Assembly: GCA_025934335.1 (NCBI GenBank)
Contig: JAICYG010000028.1
Span: 1 to 20,924 of the forward strand
Source of the DNA: Thermoleophilia bacterium
GTDB taxonomy: Bacteria; Actinomycetota; Thermoleophilia; Gaiellales; Gaiellaceae
DNA: 20,924 nucleotides
Direction of reading: 5' to 3'
In this document: in pieces, positions 1 to 7,007 of the stretch
Layout of the letters: each line of letters starts with the position of its first letter
How positions within the stretch are numbered: the stretch's first letter is position 1
Program-made: the position numbers and the translations under genes
Notes under the pieces: generated by a model
Told to the model about the DNA's origin: nothing
Seen by the model: only the letters and a program-made list of their open reading frames with translations
Databases searched by the model: none

Positions 1-147
1 CTGGTCGACGAGCAGGCGCTGCTCGGGCTCTTCTCAGACGATGTCGAAACGGCACGGCGCGAGCTCCAGGCGTACGTGGAGGAGAGAGACCCGCGGGTGC
101 GGTGGCGTCAGAGCCGGCTCAGAGGAAGCTCAGACGCCAAGAAGTGA
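1..147 (+). CDS. C-terminal end of a protein, possibly a REP-associated (Y1-type) transposase
   Basis: An open frame runs from the window edge to TGA at 145-147 and gives 48 residues; the start lies outside the window. The visible part has a LLGLFSDD stretch followed by a charged helix (ARRELQAYVEERD) and a basic tail (RWRQSRLRG). This resembles the end of IS200/REP-associated tyrosine transposases, where a 'vLglfgdd..rAr..y..fV' segment closes the protein. The catalytic HUH and Tyr motifs would lie upstream and cannot be seen, so the family is a guess from a short tail. The last 18 bases overlap the convergent end of the HisN-type gene. No terminator-like hairpin is evident between the two. 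Confidence 0.4.
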   Translation: MVDEQALLGLFSDDVETARRELQAYVEERDPRVRWRQSRLRGSSDAKK

Positions 148-870
148 GACCACCTCCGAATGGACGTGGCCGTTCGTGGCGAGGAAGCTTGCGTCCTCGG
201 CGGGGGGCTCGCCGCTGAAGGTGGTGCAGCGGCCGCCGGCCTCCTCGACGAGCAATTGCACGGCCGCGTAGTCCCAGACCTTCATCACCGCGTCGCAGGC
301 GACGTCGACTGCCCCTTCCGCGACGAGGCAGTGCTGCCAGAAGTCGCCGAACCCGCGTGAGGCCCACGCTCGCTCGACGACGGCCGACCAGCCGGGCGGC
401 ATGCCGCGGCCCGACGTCACCGACACGACCGCGTCCTCGATCCGCGCGACCGACGAAACATGGCACCGCACGCCGTCGGCGAACGCACCGTCGCCGCGCA
501 CCGCCCACCAGCGGCGGCCGAGGGCCGGGGCCGACACCACCGCGGCGTCCACCGCACCCTCACGTTCGAGAGCGAGCAGTGTCGCCCACACCGGCACGCC
601 GCGCACGTAGTTCATCGTCCCGTCGATCGGGTCGACGATCCATCTCGCGTCGCCCCCGTCGTCGCCGAACTCCTCGCCGATCACCCCCTCGCCCCGCCCC
701 GATGCGGCGACGAGAGAGCGCACCGCCTCCTCGGCCGCACGATCCGCCTCCGACACCGGCGTCAGGTCGGGCTTGGTGTCCACCTGCAGGTCGAGCGCGC
801 GGAACCGTGGCACCGTGAGCGCGTCCGCCGCGTCGGCCAGCCGCAGCCCGAACGCGAGATCCGCGTTCAC
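130..870 (-). CDS. hisN: Inositol-monophosphatase family protein, probably histidinol-phosphatase (HisN type)
   Basis: The product has 246 residues, a normal length for the IMPase fold. HisN members hydrolyse L-histidinol phosphate to histidinol, the penultimate step of histidine synthesis, using Mg2+ in the cytoplasm. The metal-site motifs are intact: E66-E67 in GEEFG, D80-P-I-D83-G-T85, and W199-D200 near the C-terminus. DTKPDLTPVSEAD at about 31-43 and the RGVPVWATL segment after DPIDGT look more like HisN than like inositol phosphatases or CysQ. The GTG start (870-868) overlaps the amidase TGA (869-867) as GTGA, so translation is probably coupled. No other his gene lies nearby, so the substrate is inferred from family resemblance only; a general IMPase-like phosphatase is the alternative. 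Confidence 0.75.
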   Translation of the reverse strand: MNADLAFGLRLADAADALTVPRFRALDLQVDTKPDLTPVSEADRAAEEAVRSLVAASGRGEGVIGEEFGDDGGDARWIVDPIDGTMNYVRGVPVWATLLALEREGAVDAAVVSAPALGRRWWAVRGDGAFADGVRCHVSSVARIEDAVVSVTSGRGMPPGWSAVVERAWASRGFGDFWQHCLVAEGAVDVACDAVMKVWDYAAVQLLVEEAGGRCTTFSGEPPAEDASFLATNGHVHSEVVSLLGV

Positions 871-1868
871 TCGAACGACCGCCCCGCTGCCAGCACGAGC
901 GCGTCGTCGCCCGGCCGCCCCACCACCTGCACCCCTCCGACCGCGAGCGCCGGCCAGCCGAGCGCGTTGAACGGGAACGTGTAGAGCGTCATCGCCGCCC
1001 GCACCTCGAGCTCCACGCAGTCGGCCGGCGGTACGGGGCACGAGAGGACCGGCGTCACCAGCACGTCGAACCGTTCCAGCGCCGCCTCCGCACGCTCGCG
1101 CAGCTCCTCCCGCGCCCGCGCTGCACCTTCGTACTCCGCGTCGGACACGCCGATGCAGCGCTCGATCTTTCCGCGGATGTTCTCGCCGTACAGTTCCGAG
1201 TGCTCTGGGTACAGCTCGCGGTGCACGTCTCCCACCTCGCGCATGAACGCCGGCACGACCGCTTCCGCCGTCGGGAACTCGACCGACTCGCCTGCGACGC
1301 CGCCCCACGCACGCGCAACCCGCAACTCCGACAGCGAGACCGCGGGCGGCTCGAGGTCGAGCAGCGCCGCGCACCCGTCCACCGACAGCGCCATCGGGCC
1401 CGGGTGGTCGAACGTCGGTGCGAGCGGGAAGATCCCCTCCGCGGAGACGAGGCCGTACGTCGGCTTGAAGCCGACGACACCGCAGCACGCCGCCGGGATG
1501 CGCACGGAGCCGCCGGTGTCGGTACCCAGAGCCGCGTCCGCCTCGCCGAGCACGAGCGCCGCGGCGGAGCCTCCGGACGAGCCGCCGGCGGTCAGCGACG
1601 GCGACCGCGGGTTCGGCACGACGCCGTAGTGCAGGTTCTGCGAGGTGACGCCGTACGCGAACTCGTGCAGGTTCGTCTTGCCGACGTCGACCCAGCCGCC
1701 CGCCTCCAGCTCCGCGACCCACGGCGCGGTGACCGACGGGACGTGGTCCGAGAACACCGCCGAGCCGTACGTCGTCCGCACGCCGGCCGTGTCGAAGAGG
1801 TCCTTCACCGCGAGGCGCCGTCCCGCGGGGCCGTCGCCGAGACGCGTGATCCAGACCGCGTCCGTCAG
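867..1868 (-). CDS. Amidase signature family hydrolase, short form
   Basis: This is an amidase-signature enzyme with the Lys/cis-Ser/Ser triad visible: K22 in AVKDLFDTAG, the serines of GGSSGGS (97-101), and the nucleophile S121 in GTDTGGSVRIPA. Such enzymes hydrolyse amides or ureas; the substrate cannot be read from sequence. At 333 residues it is well below the usual 450-500, with the shortening in the second half after FKPTYGLVS. The start is uncertain. The frame has no ATG, GTG or TTG at the natural N-terminus; a CTG at 1868 overlaps the preceding gene's TGA as CTGA, matching the overlap style of this run. The alternatives are GTG at 1943, deep inside the preceding gene, or the GTG just before K22, which would remove the first strand. 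It sits between the oxidase genes and hisN with no visible functional link to respiration. Confidence 0.8.
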   Translation of the reverse strand: MTDAVWITRLGDGPAGRRLAVKDLFDTAGVRTTYGSAVFSDHVPSVTAPWVAELEAGGWVDVGKTNLHEFAYGVTSQNLHYGVVPNPRSPSLTAGGSSGGSAAALVLGEADAALGTDTGGSVRIPAACCGVVGFKPTYGLVSAEGIFPLAPTFDHPGPMALSVDGCAALLDLEPPAVSLSELRVARAWGGVAGESVEFPTAEAVVPAFMREVGDVHRELYPEHSELYGENIRGKIERCIGVSDAEYEGAARAREELRERAEAALERFDVLVTPVLSCPVPPADCVELEVRAAMTLYTFPFNALGWPALAVGGVQVVGRPGDDALVLAAGRSFE

Positions 1869-1996
1869 TCGAGCCAGAGGTAGACGTACGCGATGCCGAC
1901 GGTGCCGAAGAAAAGCACCCAGAAGAGCACGAACAGCGCCCACCCCCAGCGCATGTTCTTCCGGGCGAGCTCGAGCTCCGCCTCGCTCTGCGCCAC
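1865..1996 (-). CDS. Small single-span membrane protein of the oxidase operon (43 aa), unrecognised
   Basis: GTG at 1996 immediately follows the ctaB TAG (1999-1997), forming TAGGTG, and the frame closes at 1865. The product has 43 residues: a charged N-terminal helix (AQSEAELELARKNMRW) and then one hydrophobic span rich in Trp and Phe (about 18-41) ending in YLWLD. The layout suggests a small single-span accessory or structural subunit of the oxidase, in the manner of other tiny oxidase subunits. I do not recognise the family. Coupled position, absence of any gap and clean membrane topology argue that it is real. The amidase start overlaps its stop. Confidence 0.7.
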   Translation of the reverse strand: MAQSEAELELARKNMRWGWALFVLFWVLFFGTVGIAYVYLWLD

Positions 1997-3169
1997 CTAG
2001 ATCACCACCGTGTCGACCGCCATCGCGACGAACAGCAACGCGAGATAGAGAAGCGAGAAGTGGAAGAGGCGTGCGGCGACTACGCGCTGCATCGTGCGCC
2101 GCAGCTCGACCGCGAGCCACAGCATCGCCGCGCCGAGCAGCGCAGCGCAGACCCCGTAGATCACGCCGAACGTCCCGAGCGCCGCCGGCACGAGCGTCAC
2201 CACGACGAGCAGCGCCGTGTACCAGAGGATCTGCCGCGCCGTCTCGCGGTCGCCGCGCGTCACCGGCAGCATCGGCACGCGGGCACGCGCGTAGTGCTCC
2301 TTCAGCATCAGCGCGAGCGCCCAGAAGTGCGGCGGAGTCCACACGAAGACGATCACGAACATGGCGACCGCCGGCCAGCCGAGATGCCCGGACGCGCCGG
2401 CGAAGCCGACGAGCGGCGGCACGGCGCCCGCGGCGCCGCCGATGACGATGTTCTGCGCCGTCGAGCGCTTCAGCAGCCGCGTGTAGACGACGACGTAGAA
2501 GAGGTTGCCGGCGAGCGCCAGCAGCGCGGTCGGCAGGTTCACGAGTGCGTCGAGGAGGACGAACGAGAAGGCCGAGAGCGCAAGGCCGAATTCGAGCGCG
2601 GCCGCCGGCGGGACCCGACCGGAGGCGACCGGGCGTGCCTCCGTCCGCGACCCCATCAAACGGTCGATGTCGCGATCGAGGTAGTGGTTCAGCGCGGACG
2701 CCCCCCCGCACGCGAGCGCGAGCCCCACCATCGTGAGCGCGAACGCCCCGAGTGACGAGAAGCTCTCGGCGCCGACGAAGAACCCGGCACCGCCCGTGAG
2801 CAGGAGCAGCGACATGATCCGGGGCTTCGTCAGCGTCACGTAGTCGTGCCACGGTCCCGCCTCGATGGACGACCGGAACGTGAACGCGGCCGCCCACATC
2901 GTCGCCGCGAACGCGAGCGACGCGAACACAAGGTGCGCGGTGCGGCCGACGAGCAGTGCCGCGAGCCCGAAGAGGACGAGCGCGGAGAGCGACGGCGCGA
3001 GCAGCCGTCGCGAGGACACCCATGCCGCTGCGACGAGTGCCGCGATCGGCGGCAGCGCGATCGCCGCGAGCACGCGGTGCGCCGTGCCCCAGCCCGCGGC
3101 GCCCGACACGACCGCGAGGCCGGTCCCGCCCACCGCGAGCAGTGCCGTGGCACGCGCCCAGAACCCCAT
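1997..3169 (-). CDS. ctaB: Heme O synthase (protoheme IX farnesyltransferase) with an N-terminal CtaA/COX15-half-like membrane domain
   Basis: Residues from about 108 to 390 form a UbiA-fold farnesyltransferase that converts heme B to heme O for the oxidase. It has the TLTKPRIMSLLL opening, the first metal/diphosphate motif NHYLDRDID (161-169), and the YTRLLKRSTAQNIVIGG stretch followed by GAVPPL that is typical of CtaB. The family is usually about 300 residues; this protein has 390. The extra first 105 residues hold about four hydrophobic spans (roughly 6-25, 31-50, 58-75 and 77-97), with His31 in a TAHRVLA motif and His79 in a TAHLVFASLAF motif. These look like the paired heme-ligand histidines of one half of heme A synthase. 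The acidic and cysteine loop residues of classical CtaA are not seen. ATG at 3169 overlaps the ctaD TGA by one base (TGATG). Confidence 0.93.
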   Translation of the reverse strand: MGFWARATALLAVGGTGLAVVSGAAGWGTAHRVLAAIALPPIAALVAAAWVSSRRLLAPSLSALVLFGLAALLVGRTAHLVFASLAFAATMWAAAFTFRSSIEAGPWHDYVTLTKPRIMSLLLLTGGAGFFVGAESFSSLGAFALTMVGLALACGGASALNHYLDRDIDRLMGSRTEARPVASGRVPPAAALEFGLALSAFSFVLLDALVNLPTALLALAGNLFYVVVYTRLLKRSTAQNIVIGGAAGAVPPLVGFAGASGHLGWPAVAMFVIVFVWTPPHFWALALMLKEHYARARVPMLPVTRGDRETARQILWYTALLVVVTLVPAALGTFGVIYGVCAALLGAAMLWLAVELRRTMQRVVAARLFHFSLLYLALLFVAMAVDTVVI

Positions 3170-4812
3170 CAGACCCCTCGCGACTCCTCGAGGCGGCGCC
3201 GCAGGTCGCGCAGCGGGCGCGCGCTCGCCACGTACGGGACGGAGTCGAAGTTCCACGCCGGCGGCGGTGACGTCGTGTACCACTCGAGCGTGTCGGCGAG
3301 CCATGGGTCGTTGCCCGCGCGCTCGCCCGTCCGGAACGTCTTCACGACGTTGACGACGAAGACCAGCATCCCGAGCGCCATCACGAACGACCCGATCGTC
3401 GAGATCATGTTGTAGACCTCCCAGAGGCCGCCCGGGTGGTACGTGTAGACCCGCCGCGGCATCCCCATCAGCCCGAGCAGGTGCTGTGGGAAGAAGGTGA
3501 GGTTGAAGCCGACGAGCACGAGCCAGAAGTGCGCCTTGCCGAGGCGCTCGTCGAGCATACGCCCGAACATCTTCGGCCACCAGTAGTAGATGCCGCCGAA
3601 GAGGCCGAAGACGGTGCCTCCGAAGAGGACGTAGTGGATGTGCGCGACGACGAAGTAGGTGTCCGTCACCTGCCAGTCGATCGGGAACGCCGCGAGGTAG
3701 ATCCCGGTCAAACCGCCCATCGTGAACACGCCGATGAAGCCGAGTGCCCAGAGCATCGACGTCGTGAAGGTGATGCTGCCGCGCCAGATCGTCGCGAGCC
3801 AGTTGAAGATCTTCACCCCCGTCGGGATGGCGATGACCATCGAGCTGATCATGAAGAAGATGTTCAACCCCATCGGCATCCCGACCGCGAACATGTGGTG
3901 GGCCCACACGAGCATCGAATAGAAGGCGATGCCCGCGGTCGAGATCGCGACGGCCTTGTAACCGAAGATCGGCTTGCGCGAGAACACGGGGAGGATCTCG
4001 GAGATCATCCCCATCGCGGGCAGGATCATGATGTAGACCTCGGGATGCCCGAAGAACCAGAAGACGTGCTGGTAGAGGATCGGGCTGCCGCCGTGCGACG
4101 GGTCGAAGAAGTGGGTGCCCACCTGGCGATCGAGCAGCATCAGCGTCAGCCCGGCGGAGAGCGTCGGCAGCACGAGGACGAGCAGCCATGCATAGGTGAC
4201 GATCGCCCAGACGAAGAGCGGGATGCGCATCCACGACATGCCGGGCGCGCGCATGTTGTGGACGGTCACGATGAAGTTGATCGCGCCGACGAACGACGAG
4301 ATCGAGAGGATGTGGATCGCGAGGATCCAGTAGTCCTGGCCGTTGCCGGGCTCGTGCAGCGTCGAGAGCGGGACGTAGGCCGTCCAGCCCGCCTGGGCGG
4401 CGCCGCCTGCCGAGAAGAAGCTGAGGAACATGACGACGCCCCCGAGCACGTAGAACCAGTACGAGAGCGCGTTCAGGCGCGGGAAGGCCATGTCGCGCGC
4501 GCCGACCATCAGCGGTACGAGGTAGTTGCCGAACCCGGCGAGGATCGGGACGAGGACGAGGAAGATCATCGTCGTCCCGTGGATCGTGACGACCTGGTTG
4601 TACGAGCTCTTCGTGAGGATGCTCTCGTTCGGCGTCGCGAGCTGCGTGCGGATGATGAGCGCGAAGATGCCGGCGACCGCGAAGAAGACGAGCGCCGTCC
4701 AGATGTACATGATCCCGATGCGCTTGTGGTCGACGGTCGTGAGCCACGACGTGATGCGGCCGCGCCGCCAGTCGGCCCGGTACGGGCGGACGGATTCGAC
4801 GTCGACTGCCAT
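3169..4812 (-). CDS. ctaD: Cytochrome c oxidase subunit I, A1-type heme-copper oxidase
   Basis: This is the catalytic membrane subunit that reduces O2 to water and pumps protons. It has 547 residues and the usual 12-helix pattern. Ligands are visible: H78 (low-spin heme, TIHGTTM), H256 and Y260 of GHPEVY (CuB and the cross-linked tyrosine), H305-H306 (CuB), and H391 and H393 of VVAHIHYVL (high-spin and low-spin hemes). E258 in GHPEVY and D107 in GARDMAFPRLN mark a D-channel, hence the A1 class. ATG at 4812 overlaps the ctaC TGA by one base (TGATG), so synthesis is coupled to subunit II. No subunit III gene follows; ctaB comes next. Confidence 0.98.
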   Translation of the reverse strand: MAVDVESVRPYRADWRRGRITSWLTTVDHKRIGIMYIWTALVFFAVAGIFALIIRTQLATPNESILTKSSYNQVVTIHGTTMIFLVLVPILAGFGNYLVPLMVGARDMAFPRLNALSYWFYVLGGVVMFLSFFSAGGAAQAGWTAYVPLSTLHEPGNGQDYWILAIHILSISSFVGAINFIVTVHNMRAPGMSWMRIPLFVWAIVTYAWLLVLVLPTLSAGLTLMLLDRQVGTHFFDPSHGGSPILYQHVFWFFGHPEVYIMILPAMGMISEILPVFSRKPIFGYKAVAISTAGIAFYSMLVWAHHMFAVGMPMGLNIFFMISSMVIAIPTGVKIFNWLATIWRGSITFTTSMLWALGFIGVFTMGGLTGIYLAAFPIDWQVTDTYFVVAHIHYVLFGGTVFGLFGGIYYWWPKMFGRMLDERLGKAHFWLVLVGFNLTFFPQHLLGLMGMPRRVYTYHPGGLWEVYNMISTIGSFVMALGMLVFVVNVVKTFRTGERAGNDPWLADTLEWYTTSPPPAWNFDSVPYVASARPLRDLRRRLEESRGV

Positions 4813-5795
4813 CAGCCGCCCCCTTTCTTGACGAACCGCTTGGTGTACGCGATCAGCGCGTCGATCTGATGGCCGGTCCAGTTGAAGCCGACGGCTGGCA
4901 TCTGACCGCGGCCGTTGCGCAGTAGCGTCTCGATCCCTCTCCGGTCGGCGAGCAGCGAGTTGCCGCCGAGCGCCGGGCCGATGTACTTGTGGTCGAGGCG
5001 GTGGCACTTCTCGCACACGCCCTGCCACTCTTCGCGGCCGAGGTTCAGGGTGCCGGAGGGACTCTTGCGCTGCGCGATGAAGGTGTCGTACTCGGCCCGC
5101 GGCACGACGTGCACGACGCCGTCCATCAGCGCGTGCTGGATGCCGCACAGCTCCGCGCAACGCGCGACGTAGTCGCCGGGCGGCGCCTTGAACCAGGTCT
5201 TGTTGACCTTGCCGGGGATTGCGTCGAACTTGCCGCCGAGGTCGGGCACCCACCACGAGTGGTTCACGTCGTAGTCGAGCCCGACGACGTCCTCGTTCAC
5301 GACCTGTTCGGCCGGCGCGACCATCCGGTCGATCGAGATTGCGCCGTTCGGGTAGCGGAAGAGCCAGTAGAACTGGTGCCCCTCGACCGAGATCCTCGTC
5401 TGGTCGGCGGCTGCGGCCTTCGGCGCGTCGGTGATGCCCGGGAGCTTGTAGAAGACGAACGTGCCGATTGCGGCGAGGATCAGCACCGGGATCACGGTCC
5501 AGACGATCTCGAGCTTCGTGGCGCCGTGGATCTGTGGGCCCTCGGCGGTGATCGGGCGCTTGCCGCGCCGATACTTGATGACGAACGTGATCAGCGCCAC
5601 CTCGACGATCAGGAAGATGACGAGGGTGAACGCGCCGACGAAGATGAACGCCTGGTTGATGCGATGGGCGTTCGGCGAATGGGGCTGGGCGGGTAGGAAG
5701 CCGCCGTTGCCTGCGAGTGCGACAGGAACGGCGGCGAGCACGGCGAGGCTCGTAGCGAGAATCGCGAGAACGGTCCGACGCACGGCGCTTGGCAT
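4812..5795 (-). CDS. ctaC: Cytochrome c oxidase subunit II fused to a C-terminal cytochrome c domain (caa3 type)
   Basis: The product has 327 residues from ATG 5795. An N-terminal signal or anchor (about 6-28) is followed by two hydrophobic spans (about 48-73 and 96-117) and a periplasm-side cupredoxin domain. The CuA site is complete: H179, C213, C217, H221 and M224 in CAELCGIQHALM. A cytochrome c domain follows, with C261-x-x-C264-H265 (CEKCH) and the probable Met ligand M299 in GQMPAVGF. It accepts electrons on the fused heme c and passes them through CuA to subunit I. No Shine-Dalgarno sequence precedes ATG 5795. A GTG at 5840 would add 15 residues but would lie inside the divergent gene. 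This is the first gene of the coupled run ctaC-ctaD-ctaB-small protein-amidase-hisN. Confidence 0.97.
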   Translation of the reverse strand: MPSAVRRTVLAILATSLAVLAAVPVALAGNGGFLPAQPHSPNAHRINQAFIFVGAFTLVIFLIVEVALITFVIKYRRGKRPITAEGPQIHGATKLEIVWTVIPVLILAAIGTFVFYKLPGITDAPKAAAADQTRISVEGHQFYWLFRYPNGAISIDRMVAPAEQVVNEDVVGLDYDVNHSWWVPDLGGKFDAIPGKVNKTWFKAPPGDYVARCAELCGIQHALMDGVVHVVPRAEYDTFIAQRKSPSGTLNLGREEWQGVCEKCHRLDHKYIGPALGGNSLLADRRGIETLLRNGRGQMPAVGFNWTGHQIDALIAYTKRFVKKGGG

Positions 5796-5805
5796 CGTAT
5801 AGAGC

Positions 5806-6102
5806 GTGGAATCGCGAAGCCGGATAGACCTGCCCGACACCGTCTCGGAGCCGTTCGAGGTGTTCGTGAACGGTGTCCCGCAGCGACCCGGGCAGGACTA
5901 CCGTCGCGAGGGGCGCACGCTGTACTTCGAGCGCGAGCTCGCGCGCGAGGGGCAGCTCGGGTTCTGGCGGTGGCTGTCGCTCTTCCTCGGCGTCGCCGGC
6001 ACCTACCGTCGAAACGACACCGTCGACGTCGTCTACGGCAACGGCGCCTCGCGCCGCGTCGTCGCGCTCGAGCCCTACCCGGCAGAGCCGCCGCCGCTCT
6101 AA
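5806..6102 (+). CDS. Small protein of unknown function (98 aa)
   Basis: The frame runs from GTG 5806 to TAA at 6100-6102 and encodes 98 residues. I do not recognise a family. There is no signal peptide. The middle reads as short beta-prone segments (FEVFVNGVPQRPGQDYRRE, RTLYFERELAR), then a Trp-rich hydrophobic stretch (FWRWLSLFLGVAG, about 53-65), and another strand-like part (NDTVDVVYGNG). The 'F-x-V-x-V-N-G' pattern followed by a charged turn resembles small beta-sandwich surface modules, but this is only an impression. It is divergent from ctaC, with 10 bases between the start codons, so any ctaC promoter must lie inside this gene. It ends 11 bases before the glycan set. Confidence 0.65.
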   Translation: MESRSRIDLPDTVSEPFEVFVNGVPQRPGQDYRREGRTLYFERELAREGQLGFWRWLSLFLGVAGTYRRNDTVDVVYGNGASRRVVALEPYPAEPPPL

Positions 6103-6113
6103 GCTCCTCCTTC

Positions 6114-7007
6114 GTGGCCATCGTCGAGAGTGCCCGCCCGCGCCGACTCGGGCTGCTGCATGCAGGCACGTCGCTGGCCGCGCTCGGAGCGATCGCCTGG
6201 TGGGCGAGCAGGCAGCGCATGCCGCACATCCCGCTCGACGCAGGCGCGCTCGCGAGGCTCGCGGCGGCGCTCGGCATCTACGCGGTCGCGACCGCCCTGC
6301 GTGGTGAGCGTTGGCACAGGATCCTCGACTCGTCGGGTATCTGCCGGCCCCGGCGCACGAGCTACGGGCTGACGCTCGTCGGCTACATGGGGAACAACAC
6401 CCTGCCGGCGCGAGCCGGCGACGTGATGCGCGTGATGCTGGTCGGCGGCTCGCGCCGCTCGGCACTCGCGACGGTGGTCGCGGAGCGCGTGCTCGACGCG
6501 GCGGCGCTCGCGCTCATCTTCGGCGTCGTCGTGCTCGAGCGCGGCCTCTCGTTCGGGCCGTTGCCGTACGTTGCGGCCGCGGGCGCCGCAGTCGTCGTCG
6601 CGGCCGCCGTCGTCTGGCGATTCGTGCCGCGCGTGCACGCTTACGCAGGTCCGGTGCTCTCGGGCCTGCGCGCCCTCCTCTCGTGGCAGGGCCTCGCGCT
6701 GTACGCGCTCTCGCTCGTCGTCTGGGCGCTCGAGGCGCTCGTCTACGCCGCCGTCGGCGCCGCCGTCGGTGTGCACCTCGGCCTCACGGGCGCGCTGTAC
6801 GTGATGGCGCTGACGAACCTGTCGGCGCTCGTTCCCGCCGCTCCGGGCTACGTCGGCACGTTCGACGCCGCCGTGCTCCTCGCGCTCCGCTCGCTGCGGC
6901 TGCCGGCGCTCGGCTACCTGCTCGTCCTGCGCTTCGTCCTCTTCGTCCCGATCACGATCGCGGGGTTCGCGGTCTTCGTCGCCCGGTACGCGCGCCGCAG
7001 GAGATGA
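6114..7007 (+). CDS. UPF0104/AglD-type integral membrane protein (lysylphosphatidylglycerol-synthase-like TM family)
   Basis: The product has 297 residues with about seven or eight hydrophobic spans. Two family signatures are visible: GNNTLPARAGDVMRV (93-107) followed by the E-R-x-x-D pattern (124-128), and a PAAPGYVGTFDA motif at about 242-253. Members of this superfamily include the membrane part of MprF and AglD-like proteins associated with surface glycans, and some act as lipid-linked substrate flippases or as transfer partners. The lysyltransferase domain of MprF is absent. GTG 6114 was chosen because it is the first start after the preceding stop; no clear Shine-Dalgarno sequence is present. 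Its TGA overlaps the next gene's start as ATGA, linking it to the glycosyltransferases. Confidence 0.85.
   Translation: MAIVESARPRRLGLLHAGTSLAALGAIAWWASRQRMPHIPLDAGALARLAAALGIYAVATALRGERWHRILDSSGICRPRRTSYGLTLVGYMGNNTLPARAGDVMRVMLVGGSRRSALATVVAERVLDAAALALIFGVVVLERGLSFGPLPYVAAAGAAVVVAAAVVWRFVPRVHAYAGPVLSGLRALLSWQGLALYALSLVVWALEALVYAAVGAAVGVHLGLTGALYVMALTNLSALVPAAPGYVGTFDAAVLLALRSLRLPALGYLLVLRFVLFVPITIAGFAVFVARYARRRR

Noticed and set aside
1997..4747. A 916-codon open frame reading through ctaB and far into the antisense-phase of ctaD
   Set aside because: Only the part from 3169 down has CtaB sequence and membrane periodicity. The upstream part is a low-complexity Arg/His/Asp-rich shift of the ctaD frame, caused by high GC.
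5781..5830. A leaderless promoter for ctaC or for the 98-residue protein (TATAC/TATAGA between the starts)
   Set aside because: The TATA-like bases lie two or fewer bases from either start codon, too close for a -10 element serving that start.
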